Assembly: GCA_028281765.1 (NCBI GenBank)
Contig: JANQJF010000084.1
Location: 1 to 48,421, forward strand
Reading direction: 5' to 3'
DNA length: 48,421 nucleotides
Source of the DNA: Planctomycetota bacterium
GTDB lineage: Bacteria; Planctomycetota; UBA1135; UBA2386
Every line of letters starts with the position of its first letter. Within the stretch, counting starts at the first letter, position 1. Both the position numbers and the translations under genes were made by a program. The notes below the pieces were generated by a model. That model was not told where the DNA came from. It did no database searches and saw only the letters and a list, made by a program, of their open reading frames with translations. Shown piece after piece: positions 17,105-26,097 of this stretch.

Positions 17105-19237
17105 TTAGTACGCGCCGACGCGCGACTCCACCCCGTTGCTCGTCACCAAACCGAGCGCGTTCTGTTCACCGGGCAAACTGAACGGCGCGACGAACACAGC
17201 GGCGTTCGCAAACAGCGTCACGCCGCAGGGCACGTTCGGTGGAACCTGGAGCTGCGTCGTCACCGAGTCGGTCGTCGACGAGAACGGTATCGCGAATTCG
17301 GCGTTTCCAATGTAGAGCGAGCAGCCCGGCGCGCCGATCAGGTCGAGCGGAATGCCGGCTACCTCTTGGTTGAAACCGAACAGCGTCGCGCCGGAGTACG
17401 AGCCGCTCCCGGGGGCATCTTCCGGCATGTTGGCCAACACGTAGTCGACGGTGGTTCCCGCTGCGGGGGTCGACACCGGCGGAGGTGACGCCGACAGCAC
17501 TGTTCCATGGCAGCCGGCCCCGTAGACCGAGTGCATCGCTGGCGCGTCGGGTAGACACGCGTGCGCAACGGCACCCTGACTCAGGTTCCAATAGCTTCCC
17601 GTCGGAACGGACTCCAATCGGACAGCCCGCACGAGGTAGGTCGCGTGGGCAGGCAGTGGCGTTGCGTCCGTGAAGGACGCGCCTGCGACCGCTGCGGAAT
17701 TGACTCGGGCGAATGGCCCGGACGGATTCGCGGATCTGTAGACGTGAAACCCGTCGACCGTCTCCGCAGGGCCAGTCCAGCTCACGACCGCACTCGTGCC
17801 GCTCGCCGCGATGGCTACGTTCGTCGGCGGTGCGATGACGTGCTGACGAAGCGTCGGGTCCCCCATCAGCGCGATGTGAACGTTACGCAAACCGATTCCA
17901 CCGGCCGTAGTGTCGTATTGGCTCAGTTTCGCGCACGCGCCGACGGTCTCGCCGAGCCCCATCGGATGGAACTGCCAGTGCGGTCGCCCGGCCCAAGCGT
18001 TGGTCAGCGTCCAACCCGAGCACAACGGCGCGCGCAGGAAGTTGTTCGTCGAGTCCCAGTCCCCGAAGTAGCTTCCGAACAGGACCGTGAACACGGTTCT
18101 GTTCGTGCTGGTCGTGAAGTCAGCGGTATTGCCGATGCCGTTGGCGCTGGTGTAGCTCCCGCCGCCACAGCCGTACGACCACGCGTATCCGGGGCCAGAG
18201 GTCGTGTCGAGCGTCGAGAAGTAGTCGGCAGCGATGACGTCCGACGTGCCGACGAGTGCCGAGAAGTTGCGCCAACCAGTGGCCGCGAACGCTTCGCCGC
18301 CGAACCAGCCGAAGTGGTCGTCGATCACGGCCCGTTGCTCGACGGTGAACACCTTGTGGCGATAGTCGTGGTTCTTGTCGAGGTAGGCCTGCAGGAGTTC
18401 GAGTTCCGTCTGCGCAAAGGCGGGCATGTTCGACAAGTCGACGCGACCGACGCGCAGCTCGATGGGACTCGGCACGACGCTCTGGTCGTACTTGCCGTCC
18501 TCGGGAACGTTGTGATTCTCCGGCCGCGACGCCGACGTGTTGTTGACGAACGTGTCCGTCCAGGTGCCGTCGAGTTCGCCGTAGAACACGTCCGCGGGCC
18601 AGGCGCCGTGGTGATTGTTGCTGTGGCCGTCGGGCACGATGTTGCCGGAGTACGGCACGGGCACGTTGCCGAGCAAGAACACCGTGTTGACGTTCGACGG
18701 GTCCGCCGCGTGCTCCGCGACGATCAGCGCCTTCACGTCGGGGACCGAGTCGGTCGGTGCGACGTCGTGGCGGGCGACCTGCCAACCGTCGCCGACCAGG
18801 TCGGCGATCAGTCGATCGATCCGTGATGCGAGCGCGGCCGCGTGAGTGTCGTCGACGACGAGGACGACCTTGCCGCGATCTTCGATTGCGGCCGCTTCGA
18901 TTCCGGCGGTCACGATTCCCCGCGCGTCGCCCGCGGTCTCGAGAAAGCGGTACTCATAGCGTTCGCCGACGACGATATCGGTATCGGTCCACGTCGTGGT
19001 GCCGGACGACAGCACCGTCACGGGCCCGAACGTGAGGCTGCCCGGTGCGCGGCGCGACACGTTGTATCCCGGTGCGCCGGGCACGCTCGGCCAGGTGAAC
19101 GAGATGGACGGAGGGTTCGCCGTGACTGTTGCGCTGACTTGCAGCGCGGCGTCGGCGGCGGATTGCGCGTGCGCGACCGGGAGGAGGGCGAAGATCGCGA
19201 GAGCGGTGCGGAGCCCGGCGTTCGGGTTACGGAGCAT
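17105..19237 (-). CDS. Secreted FN3 / C25-peptidase-like protein
   Basis: 710 residues with a signal peptide (LRTALAIFALLPVAHAQ). A fibronectin type III-like domain covers about 35-105 (WPSVPGAPGYNVSRR). Residues about 120-460 resemble the gingipain (C25) fold: VKALIVAEHAAD, TVFLLGNVPVPYSG, WPADVFYGELDG, ELRVGRVDLSN. In place of the usual catalytic Gly-His-Gly and Ser-Cys elements there are WSYGCGGGS and VLFGSYFGDWD, so the active cysteine seems lost. A second FN3-like domain follows at about 475-560. The C-terminal 120 residues (APGCSLYIGN, VPCGVTLFANAAVFV) resemble a cysteine-paired module recurrent in secreted Planctomycete proteins. It may be a surface adhesin or a dead peptidase. It is convergent with the kinase gene. 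Confidence 0.75.
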   Translation of the reverse strand: MLRNPNAGLRTALAIFALLPVAHAQSAADAALQVSATVTANPPSISFTWPSVPGAPGYNVSRRAPGSLTFGPVTVLSSGTTTWTDTDIVVGERYEYRFLETAGDARGIVTAGIEAAAIEDRGKVVLVVDDTHAAALASRIDRLIADLVGDGWQVARHDVAPTDSVPDVKALIVAEHAADPSNVNTVFLLGNVPVPYSGNIVPDGHSNNHHGAWPADVFYGELDGTWTDTFVNNTSASRPENHNVPEDGKYDQSVVPSPIELRVGRVDLSNMPAFAQTELELLQAYLDKNHDYRHKVFTVEQRAVIDDHFGWFGGEAFAATGWRNFSALVGTSDVIAADYFSTLDTTSGPGYAWSYGCGGGSYTSANGIGNTADFTTSTNRTVFTVLFGSYFGDWDSTNNFLRAPLCSGWTLTNAWAGRPHWQFHPMGLGETVGACAKLSQYDTTAGGIGLRNVHIALMGDPTLRQHVIAPPTNVAIAASGTSAVVSWTGPAETVDGFHVYRSANPSGPFARVNSAAVAGASFTDATPLPAHATYLVRAVRLESVPTGSYWNLSQGAVAHACLPDAPAMHSVYGAGCHGTVLSASPPPVSTPAAGTTVDYVLANMPEDAPGSGSYSGATLFGFNQEVAGIPLDLIGAPGCSLYIGNAEFAIPFSSTTDSVTTQLQVPPNVPCGVTLFANAAVFVAPFSLPGEQNALGLVTSNGVESRVGAY

Positions 19238-19290
19238 GCGGCAAGAGTAGCAGAGGCTCCGCGACGCGATGCCACACCGCTGCCTCGACC

Positions 19291-19611
19291 TCAGTCGTGA
19301 TCGTGGTAGCCAAACTTCTTCGCGTGGAACTTGCCATCCTTCATCTCCCCCTCGAGTTCGACCAGCAGGCCCGTCTTCTTGCAGAACTCCTGCTCGCTGA
19401 TCGAATCGACGCCGACCAGCGGCACGTAGCTACCGCCGACCTCGACGTAGTTGCCGCACTCCTCGACGCCCTCGATCGTGCAGCCGCACTTCGCGCTGTG
19501 CACGTGCTCGTGGGAATGGCCGCCGGAAGGCGCACCAGAAGGCGTGGACTCGGCGGTGCAGCCCAGCAGCAGGCCGCAGGCGATCAAACAGGACACGATC
19601 AGTTTCAGCAT
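19291..19611 (-). CDS. Cys/His-rich lipoprotein (DUF6370-like)
   Basis: 106 residues from the ATG at 19611, just after GACTCCGAG. A lipoprotein signal (LIVSCLIACGLLLGC) places the lipidated cysteine at residue 18. A His-rich linker (GGHSHEHVHS) and the pattern CGCTIEGVEECGNYVEV follow, with a hydrophobic strand (YVPLVGV) and a final YHDHD. The CGCxxEGxxECGNYVE pattern matches small DUF6370-like proteins, whose function is unknown; clustered Cys and His suggest a bound metal. It follows the leucine-rich-repeat gene by 72 bases on the same strand. Codons above 19611 are open but are not protein-like. Confidence 0.72.
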   Translation of the reverse strand: MLKLIVSCLIACGLLLGCTAESTPSGAPSGGHSHEHVHSAKCGCTIEGVEECGNYVEVGGSYVPLVGVDSISEQEFCKKTGLLVELEGEMKDGKFHAKKFGYHDHD

Positions 19612-19683
19612 CTCGGAGTCTTCGGTATTCGGATGGTGCAAGCCAACATAGCGTGCGCGAGCGAATTGGGTCACGATTCCTGC

Positions 19684-20796
19684 TCAGCGCCCCGTCGCGT
19701 GCACACCACCCGAGAGACGGCAGGACTTCAGGTGCTTCGCCCGCTCGAAGCACGAGTCGGGGATCTCGAAACGCCACGCACCGATCGTCAGTGACTCGAC
19801 CGTCTCCCAAGAGAATCGCGGCCAGTCGACACGCCGAACCTTCGTCTCGCGACACTCCAGGAAACGCAGGTCGCGCAGACGCTCCAGATCCTCGATGCGG
19901 AGGCGCGTCCCCGAAGCCATGAGTCGTCGCACTCGCGTCGGCAGGTGCCGCATCAGACGCCGATCCCACTTCGCCTTCGACCACCACGAAACGTCGAGCG
20001 CGCGCAGCCGCGGCAAGCGTTCGAGGCGCGCGAGCCCGGCGTGCGTCACGTCGCGCTGACTGGGGATCCGCAGATCCTCGAGCTTGTCCAACGTCGCGAG
20101 ATGCTCCATGTGTTGGTCGTTCAGCATCTCGCCCCACAGCGAGAGCTTCCGAAGCTCGCGCAACCGCCAAATCGGCGCGAGGTCCGGGCGCTCGATCGTC
20201 GGTAGCAACAAGAGAGTGAACGATTCGAGGCGTGGCATCCCGTCCAGGAATGCCAGCGAGTCCAACGCGCTCGGGTTCTGCAACTCCAGGTGCCGCAGCG
20301 CGGGAAAGGCGGCCAGCGTGCGGAGTTGCCCACCGTCGAGTCGGCACGTTCCCAGTCGGAGTTCTCGCAGATCGAGCAGCGTGCTCAATCGCCGCAACAG
20401 CTCCACGGTCACGAGATCACCGCTATTGATCGTCAGCGTCCGCAACTTCGCCAGCCGTTCCAGCGCGCGCAGATCGAGATGCACGTCGGGCATCATGCGT
20501 GGCCCCTTGGATTGGTAGTAGCCAATCGTCAGATCGACGAGCGGGGCCTTGGCATCTCGCTCGCGCCGCGCCAGCGCCTCGAGCAGGTCGGGCAGCACGT
20601 AGCCTGCGTTCCGCGCCTCCCGCTCCCGCCCGTAGATCTCGACCGTGACCCGAGTCTGTTCCGCGCGCAGCGCCTCGATGCCCTCCACGGTCCGCACGCA
20701 ACCCGCCAGAATCGTGTCCCATTCGCGCTCTGCGCCGAGCTCCTGCGCCGGAGCTCCGACCGCGATCCCACAAGACAGCACGAGCGACTTCCACAT
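19684..20796 (-). CDS. Exported leucine-rich-repeat protein
   Basis: 370 residues. The start at 20796 has a strong ribosome site (GGAGAGG, four bases upstream) and gives a signal peptide (MWKSLVLSCGIAVGAPAQ). Residues about 100-340 contain LRR units such as LERLAKLRTLTI, LSTLLDLRELRLGTCRL and LAAFPALRHLELQNPSAL. The end (SCFERAKHLKSCRLSGGV) is the last repeat. Such proteins bind partners through a curved beta surface; the partner is unknown. The gene is divergent from the hydroxylase gene, with 59 bases between starts, and is followed by the Cys/His-rich lipoprotein. Confidence 0.82.
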   Translation of the reverse strand: MWKSLVLSCGIAVGAPAQELGAEREWDTILAGCVRTVEGIEALRAEQTRVTVEIYGREREARNAGYVLPDLLEALARRERDAKAPLVDLTIGYYQSKGPRMMPDVHLDLRALERLAKLRTLTINSGDLVTVELLRRLSTLLDLRELRLGTCRLDGGQLRTLAAFPALRHLELQNPSALDSLAFLDGMPRLESFTLLLLPTIERPDLAPIWRLRELRKLSLWGEMLNDQHMEHLATLDKLEDLRIPSQRDVTHAGLARLERLPRLRALDVSWWSKAKWDRRLMRHLPTRVRRLMASGTRLRIEDLERLRDLRFLECRETKVRRVDWPRFSWETVESLTIGAWRFEIPDSCFERAKHLKSCRLSGGVHATGR

Positions 20797-20855
20797 CGAC
20801 CTCTCCAACGTGCCGGCACCGCGCGAAGCTCCCGTGGTTCGGCGCCCATTGCCGG

Positions 20856-21497
20856 ATGCACCGCTATGCGCCATGCTATGTGGCGATGCCCGCAAGCGGA
20901 GAAAAGAGGAAGCCCGTTCTCATCGATCCGTCGCTGTTCGAAGTCGCTCGGGTTCTCGAAGAGAACTGGCAGACGTTCGCGCGCGAGCTCGCATCGGTCG
21001 AGGCCGCCGAGTTCCACGACTGCCCTCACACGACGCTCTACAACCACGGCTGGGAGGTCTATCCGATCGTGATGGACTACTACCCGTTCCCATGCGACTT
21101 CGAGAAGCATCGGCGCGACTGCCCGGACTCCTACGCACTGCTCAGTCGCTTCCCGCAGATCGCGTGCGGCGCGTTCTCGCGCCTGCGGCCCGGCTGCCAC
21201 ATCATTCCGCACACGGACAACCCGCCGCCGGGACAGCTCCGTGCGCACCTCGCGCTGACCGGCAACGCCGGAGTTCGCATGCGCATCCAGGACGAATACG
21301 TCGAATGGGAACCCGGCCGCATCCTCGTGTTCGACACGCAGATGGAACACGAGGTCGTGCACGCCGGAGACGACGATCGCGACATCGTTCTCGCCGACTT
21401 CAAGATGAGCGAAACCGAGCAGCGAGCGCTCGACGCGTGGTACGACGGAATCCGACACGAACCGTCCGAGATCCGACAGTCCGATCAGGGTGGCTGA
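20856..21497 (+). CDS. Aspartyl/asparaginyl beta-hydroxylase-family dioxygenase
   Basis: 213 residues (203 if the ATG at 20886 is used; neither has a ribosome site). The double-stranded beta-helix Fe(II)/2-oxoglutarate motifs are clear: HIIPHTDN supplies the first iron ligands, RAHLAL binds 2-oxoglutarate, and FDTQMEHEVVHAG carries the distal histidine. This is the PF05118 family, which hydroxylates Asp/Asn residues in proteins or small molecules; bacterial members act in lipid A or natural-product modification. No signal peptide is seen. It opens a run of plus-strand genes (methyltransferase, acetyltransferase, glycosyltransferase), so a role in a tailoring pathway is inferred. Confidence 0.9.
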   Translation: MHRYAPCYVAMPASGEKRKPVLIDPSLFEVARVLEENWQTFARELASVEAAEFHDCPHTTLYNHGWEVYPIVMDYYPFPCDFEKHRRDCPDSYALLSRFPQIACGAFSRLRPGCHIIPHTDNPPPGQLRAHLALTGNAGVRMRIQDEYVEWEPGRILVFDTQMEHEVVHAGDDDRDIVLADFKMSETEQRALDAWYDGIRHEPSEIRQSDQGG

Positions 21498-21558
21498 CAT
21501 TGACACCCGCAACCGCGACTCATTACCGTGACCGGGTCGCGGACACGAGGAGACCGGG

Positions 21559-22365
21559 TTGCCATACGCGCAAGAAGTCACACCGAAGCCGTGCACGGGG
21601 ATGCACCTACCGCACTCGTTGCCGATCTATGAATCGCTGACACGTTCGGGGCACTACCACTTCGGCTACTTCTCCTCGACGAAGCAGAACCTGCGAAGCG
21701 CGCTCGACGACTTGCCGCTAACGCAGCTGCACCGACTGCCGCACCGCGAGCGCGTGCTCGACGTCGGCTGCGGGATCGGGGGAACGACGGACCTGCTCAC
21801 GCAGCGCGGCTTCCCGACGCTCGGCGTCGATCCGTCACGCGAGAGCATCGCGTACGCGTGCGGACGTCGCGCGACGCCGATGACGAAGTTCGTGCGCCGG
21901 CGTTTCGAACAGCTGCGACCGCAGCCCGCGCGCTTCGGCGCCGTGATGATGGTCGAAGTCACGCAGCACTTCGCCTGCCTGACGCGCGCCCTCGCGCGCG
22001 CTGCACACATGCTCCAGCCCGGCGGCGTGATCGTGATCCACGACCTGTTCGTGGTCCCCGACCTGCCCCGAGATCGCGTGCCCTACCACCAGCGTTCCGC
22101 GCTACAGGAGGCCGCGCGCGAACTCGGCCTCGAAGTCCTCACGCAAGAGGCGATCACCGAACACGTCACGCCGACGGTCCCGCAGCTCCTGCAGCTGCTT
22201 CGCAAGTATCGGCGCCGCGTTGTGCACGGATTGCGGCCCGATCGACCGGACGTGGAAGCGGAGATCCGCGAGCTCGAGACCAATCTGCAGGTGCTGCACG
22301 ACGCGATCCGCAACGGCGATCTCGTGTACGAATCGTGCGTGATCCGCAACCCGGGCGGATGGTGA
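21559..22365 (+). CDS. Class I SAM-dependent methyltransferase
   Basis: 268 residues. Motif I is VLDVGCGIGG (about 66-75), followed by LGVDPSRESIAYA for the ribose-binding acidic end and MMVEVTQHFACLTRALA plus LQPGGVIVIHDLF for motifs II-III. An N-terminal YESLTRSGHYHFGYF resembles the aromatic-rich lead segment of tocopherol/sarcosine-type small-molecule methyltransferases. The C-terminal third (LRKYRRRVVHGLRP) is helical. The substrate is unknown. The stop overlaps the next gene's start by seven bases (ATGGTGA), so it is coupled to the acetyltransferase. A TTGACA hexamer at 21500 in the short gap upstream may be part of its promoter, although no good -10 is visible. Confidence 0.9.
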   Translation: MPYAQEVTPKPCTGMHLPHSLPIYESLTRSGHYHFGYFSSTKQNLRSALDDLPLTQLHRLPHRERVLDVGCGIGGTTDLLTQRGFPTLGVDPSRESIAYACGRRATPMTKFVRRRFEQLRPQPARFGAVMMVEVTQHFACLTRALARAAHMLQPGGVIVIHDLFVVPDLPRDRVPYHQRSALQEAARELGLEVLTQEAITEHVTPTVPQLLQLLRKYRRRVVHGLRPDRPDVEAEIRELETNLQVLHDAIRNGDLVYESCVIRNPGGW

Positions 22366-23336
22366 GCCCCTACGACGTCCGTGAGTACACCGAGAGCGAT
22401 CAGACCGCGTACCTGGCGCTCCACAATCGCGCGTTCGGAAGCCGCTGGAGCCTCGACCACTGGCGCTGGCGCTTCCTCGACAACCCCCTCGGCATCACCG
22501 ATCTCATGGGTGCGTTTCGCGACGACGGGACGTGCGTTGCGAGCTACGGAGGCGTGACCTTCGCGTGCGGTATCGATGGCGAAGAAGGCCGTGCGATGAA
22601 CCACGCCGACGTCTGCACGGATCCCGAGCTGCGAGAAGGTCTCGGCGGTTCGCGTCGATTGATCGACATCACGTGTCAGTTCTTCGAGCGCAGCGGCAGA
22701 CTCGTCGACCTCGTGTGGGGCTTTCCGGAACCCGGCCTGCTGCGCACCGCCAACCGATTCGCCGGCGTACAGATCATTCGCGACGTCGTGTGGCTCGTGC
22801 GCGACCGTGCAGACGCCATCGAAGCACCGAGCGCAATCGAAGTCCGGCCACTCGCGCGTCTCGACGCGCGCGTCGACGCACTGTGGGCAGCATGCGCGGA
22901 GAAACAGCGCACCGCCCTGCGCCGCGATGCAGAGTACCTCAACTGGCGATTTGTCGACCATCCGACCGTCGACTACGAAGTGCTCGGCGCATTCGATCGC
23001 AAGACCGGTGAACTGCGTGGACTCACCGTCATCCGCGACGGCGGCTACGACGCCTCGGTCCTGTCCCTGAGCGAATGGTGTGTCCCGCTCGACGACGCCG
23101 AAGCCGAAACCGCGCTCCTCGCACACGTCGTCGGGCTCGCTCAGAAACGACAGCGTCCGGTCCTCGCGTGGTTCCCGACGCCGATGATCCAGTTCCGCAG
23201 GTTCCAGCTGGAGTTCGGGTTCACGGCGATGCACGCGCCGTATCAGCAGTGCGGACGTTGGTGGTCGACTCGCATCACGCGGCATTGGCTGCACGAGAAC
23301 TGGTACCAGACAATGGGCGACATCGACTTCTTCTGA
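22359..23336 (+). CDS. GNAT-type N-acyltransferase
   Basis: 325 residues from the ATG at 22359 (a GTG at 22362 is an alternative). The N-terminus (YDVREYTESDQTAYLALHN) and WSLDHWRWRFLDNP match the start of bacterial GNAT proteins found in polysaccharide and exosortase-type clusters. DVCTDPELREGLGGSRRL resembles the acyl-CoA pyrophosphate loop region. A second WRF...HP motif (YLNWRFVDHPTVDYEV) suggests a duplicated, two-lobed enzyme. The acceptor is unknown; a sugar or peptide amine is plausible given the neighbouring glycosyltransferase. Its stop shares one base with the next start (TGATG). Confidence 0.78.
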   Translation: MVSPYDVREYTESDQTAYLALHNRAFGSRWSLDHWRWRFLDNPLGITDLMGAFRDDGTCVASYGGVTFACGIDGEEGRAMNHADVCTDPELREGLGGSRRLIDITCQFFERSGRLVDLVWGFPEPGLLRTANRFAGVQIIRDVVWLVRDRADAIEAPSAIEVRPLARLDARVDALWAACAEKQRTALRRDAEYLNWRFVDHPTVDYEVLGAFDRKTGELRGLTVIRDGGYDASVLSLSEWCVPLDDAEAETALLAHVVGLAQKRQRPVLAWFPTPMIQFRRFQLEFGFTAMHAPYQQCGRWWSTRITRHWLHENWYQTMGDIDFF

Positions 23337-24493
23337 TGCCGCGCCCCGAGCTTTCGATCGTCATCGTCAACTTCAATTCGGGTGCGTATCTCGAGCCCAA
23401 CGTCCGCTCGCTTCTGCGACAGTCCGATCCCGATCGACTCGAGATCGTCGTCGTCGATTGCGCCTCGCCACTCGACCAGACGCCGTACCTCGCGTTCGCG
23501 CGAGAGCTCGGCGCTCGCGTGATCGAAGCCTCGAACAACCTCGGCTACTCCGGAGGTTGTAATCTCGGACTCGCGGAGACCAGCAGTCCGCTCGTCGCGT
23601 TCTCGAACGCGGACGTCGAGCACGTCGACGGCACTCTCGCCGAACTCTCGACCCTCCTCGAGGGTCGTCCAGACGTCGCGATCACGACTCCGTTCGCGTT
23701 CTACGACACAGACTGCGCGCTGCGGATCCCGAACTTCCATCCAGTCACGCGCCGCGCGCTCGTCGACGAGCTGTGGCGCGCGGTGTCGCGGCGACACGCC
23801 CATCGACGCAGCTTCGAGCTAGCTCGTTCTCGCGCGGCGTTCTGGCGTTCCGACGGCGTAACCGAACACGAGAACCTCCACGGCGCGTTCCTGATGGCGC
23901 GGCGCGAGACGATGGAGCGACTCGGCGGGTTCGATGCCGGCTACCCCCTCTACTACGAGGACACCGACCTGTTCGTGCGCGCGCGACGCGCGGGCCTGCA
24001 CCTGACGTGCCAACACACGTGCCGCATCGTGCACCGTATCCACCGGAGCTCTGGCACGGTGTGGCACGAAGCGATGCAGAAGCTCCAGTTCGGGCGCCAG
24101 CGCTATATGCGCCAACACCTCGGGCCGGTCTCCGCCGCGTTCGACCGAATCGCGCAGCGCGTCATCACTCGCTTCGCGACCCGACGCGTCCCGCACGGCG
24201 AAGATCTCGGCGACGTCGCGTCGCCCCCGACGTGGCGCTGGTCACACTCCGGCGAGGAGTGGCTGTTCGAACTCTCGTTCGAGCCGCACTTCTTCGAGAG
24301 CGCGGGCCACTTCGCGACGTCGCCGGAGTTCACACCGAGCGCCGCGACGTGGCGCTCGATCGAACCGGGCACCTACTTCGCGAGGGCGCTCGCCTTGCCC
24401 GACCTCGCCGAGCTCTCCCGCTGGCGCTTCACCAAGACCGCGTCCGAGTCCCGCGACGGGTCCGGCAGCGACGGCAATCCGTCCGGGATCTGA
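23336..24493 (+). CDS. Family 2 glycosyltransferase with C-terminal extension
   Basis: 385 residues from the ATG in TGATG. The GT-A fold is evident: LSIVIVNFNSG at the N-terminus, VVVDCAS, NLGYSGGCNLGL, FSNADVEHVDG in place of the DxD metal site, and YYEDTDLFVRARRAG with the catalytic ED. This is the rhamnosyl-transferase-like GT2 branch that adds single sugars to surface glycans. From about 285 on there is an extra region (WRWSHSGEEWLFELSFEP) with no recognised domain. The last 121 bases overlap, tail to tail, the minus-strand radical SAM gene. It is the last of four coupled plus-strand genes. Confidence 0.9.
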   Translation: MPRPELSIVIVNFNSGAYLEPNVRSLLRQSDPDRLEIVVVDCASPLDQTPYLAFARELGARVIEASNNLGYSGGCNLGLAETSSPLVAFSNADVEHVDGTLAELSTLLEGRPDVAITTPFAFYDTDCALRIPNFHPVTRRALVDELWRAVSRRHAHRRSFELARSRAAFWRSDGVTEHENLHGAFLMARRETMERLGGFDAGYPLYYEDTDLFVRARRAGLHLTCQHTCRIVHRIHRSSGTVWHEAMQKLQFGRQRYMRQHLGPVSAAFDRIAQRVITRFATRRVPHGEDLGDVASPPTWRWSHSGEEWLFELSFEPHFFESAGHFATSPEFTPSAATWRSIEPGTYFARALALPDLAELSRWRFTKTASESRDGSGSDGNPSGI

Positions 24494-26049
24494 CCCATCT
24501 CCGGCGCTGGCTGCAGCTGGTCTTCCTTCGGCGAAATCCCTTCGTCCGCACCGCGCGGCATCCGGATCCCGAACCAGCGGTTGAGCCACAGCTCGAACGG
24601 AAAGCCGAACCATCCGCGCGCGAGGCGCCACTTGGCGGTCTGTTGGAACAGCTTGAGCACCTGCCGCCAAATCGGCCGACCCTTCGCCGTGTCGAGCGCG
24701 GTCTTGTAGAAGACTAGCGGCGCGTAGAACTCGTACGCTCGGTTGACCGTTCGCTCGTGTGCGGGCGGTAGCCAGAACAGATCGTCGAGCGTCTCGTTGA
24801 TCGGGAATTCGAGCAGCTCTTTGTAGGAGAACTCCGACCGGCCGACGTGGTGCCGCACGGTCAGCGCAAGGATCCGACGCCCGTCCGGCGCGTCCGGGAT
24901 CGGCGTGAAGCGGAACATCTGGAAGCGCACCGCATTCAGCCCGAGCCGCCGCAGATCGAGCATCTTCTCGAACGTGTCGCGTAGGTCGCGCCGCGTCTCG
25001 TTCGGGAAGCCGAGGATGATGTTGCAGCGCACGCGGATGCCGTGACGGACCAGACGCCGCACCAAGTTCGGGAAGTCCTCGACGTCGCACTGCTTGTTGA
25101 CCTGATCCGAGATCCGCTGCGAACCCGACTCGAGCCCGATCTCGATCTCGTTGCAGCCCGCCCGTCGCAGCAGCGCGAGCTGCTCATCGGTCATCCGCCG
25201 CACGGTGTAGTAGCGGCCGAGGATGTTGAAGCGGATGTCCAGGCCCCGCTCGAGGATCAGCTCGGAGATGCGGACCACACGCGGAATGCTCGCGCAGAAG
25301 TCCGTATCCATGATCTGCAGGGCTTCCGCTCCGGTATCGCGCACGACGGCTTCGAAGTCGTCGACGACGCGTTCCGGCGGCAGCGCGGTCCAGCGGCGCG
25401 GGTCGAGACAAATCACGCCGCAGAACGTGCACCCACCCGGGCATCCGCGACTCGTGAACGTGTTCACCCATCCGTGCGGGTGCACATAGCGCTCCATTCC
25501 GAACAGCTTCCACTGGATCGGATGCGTGTTCTCGATCCGAGGCAGGTCGCCGACATGGTTCTTGATGACGCGCCCGTCCTCTTTCGCATAGACGTTCTCG
25601 ACGCCTTCGAGAGACTCACCGGCGAGCAAGCGATCCGCGACTTCGACGATCGAGTAGTCGCCAGGCCCGATCACGGCGATGTCAATGTTCTCCGAAGTGA
25701 TCGTTTGGTCCGGATACAAGCCCGCGAACCAACCACCCGCGAGCACCGTGCAGTCCAGGTCGTGCTGCTTCACGAACGCGCAGACTTCCTCCATGAACAC
25801 GCACTGCCCGCCGAGCTTGCCGGACACACCGACGAACAGCGCCCCGTCCATCTCGCGCTTCAGCTCCTCGCGAGGCTCATGGTCCATGCGTTCGTCGATC
25901 ATGACGACCTCATAGCCCGCATGGAGCAATGCGGTCCCGATCGCCCACATACACGTCGGTGCCCACATCGGGAACTGCCCGACCCACACGGTCGGGAAGT
26001 AGAGAATGACCTTTCCCCTGGTCTCCGGAGCCAGCGCGAGCTTGGGCAT
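24373..26049 (-). CDS. B12-binding-domain radical SAM enzyme
   Basis: 558 residues. The cobalamin-binding-like Rossmann domain covers about 10-145 (VILYFPTVWVGQFP, TVLAGGWFAGLYPDQTI). The radical SAM cluster is C203, C207 and C210 (CPGGCTFC), followed by the TIM-barrel elements IMDTDFCAS, EIEIGLESGS and CNIILGFPNET. The classic DxHxxG cobalamin motif is not obvious, so B12 may not be bound directly. Relatives methylate unactivated carbons or rearrange lipids and natural products (BchE/HpnP-like class). The C-terminal about 60 residues are low-complexity and are encoded in the overlap with the glycosyltransferase. An AAAGGAA ribosome site lies nine bases before the ATG. Confidence 0.9.
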   Translation of the reverse strand: MPKLALAPETRGKVILYFPTVWVGQFPMWAPTCMWAIGTALLHAGYEVVMIDERMDHEPREELKREMDGALFVGVSGKLGGQCVFMEEVCAFVKQHDLDCTVLAGGWFAGLYPDQTITSENIDIAVIGPGDYSIVEVADRLLAGESLEGVENVYAKEDGRVIKNHVGDLPRIENTHPIQWKLFGMERYVHPHGWVNTFTSRGCPGGCTFCGVICLDPRRWTALPPERVVDDFEAVVRDTGAEALQIMDTDFCASIPRVVRISELILERGLDIRFNILGRYYTVRRMTDEQLALLRRAGCNEIEIGLESGSQRISDQVNKQCDVEDFPNLVRRLVRHGIRVRCNIILGFPNETRRDLRDTFEKMLDLRRLGLNAVRFQMFRFTPIPDAPDGRRILALTVRHHVGRSEFSYKELLEFPINETLDDLFWLPPAHERTVNRAYEFYAPLVFYKTALDTAKGRPIWRQVLKLFQQTAKWRLARGWFGFPFELWLNRWFGIRMPRGADEGISPKEDQLQPAPEMGQIPDGLPSLPDPSRDSDAVLVKRQRESSARSGKASALAK

Positions 26050-26097
26050 ACGTTGCCGTTCCTTTCGGTGCTATCCCCGCCGAGCGAACATTGTGAG

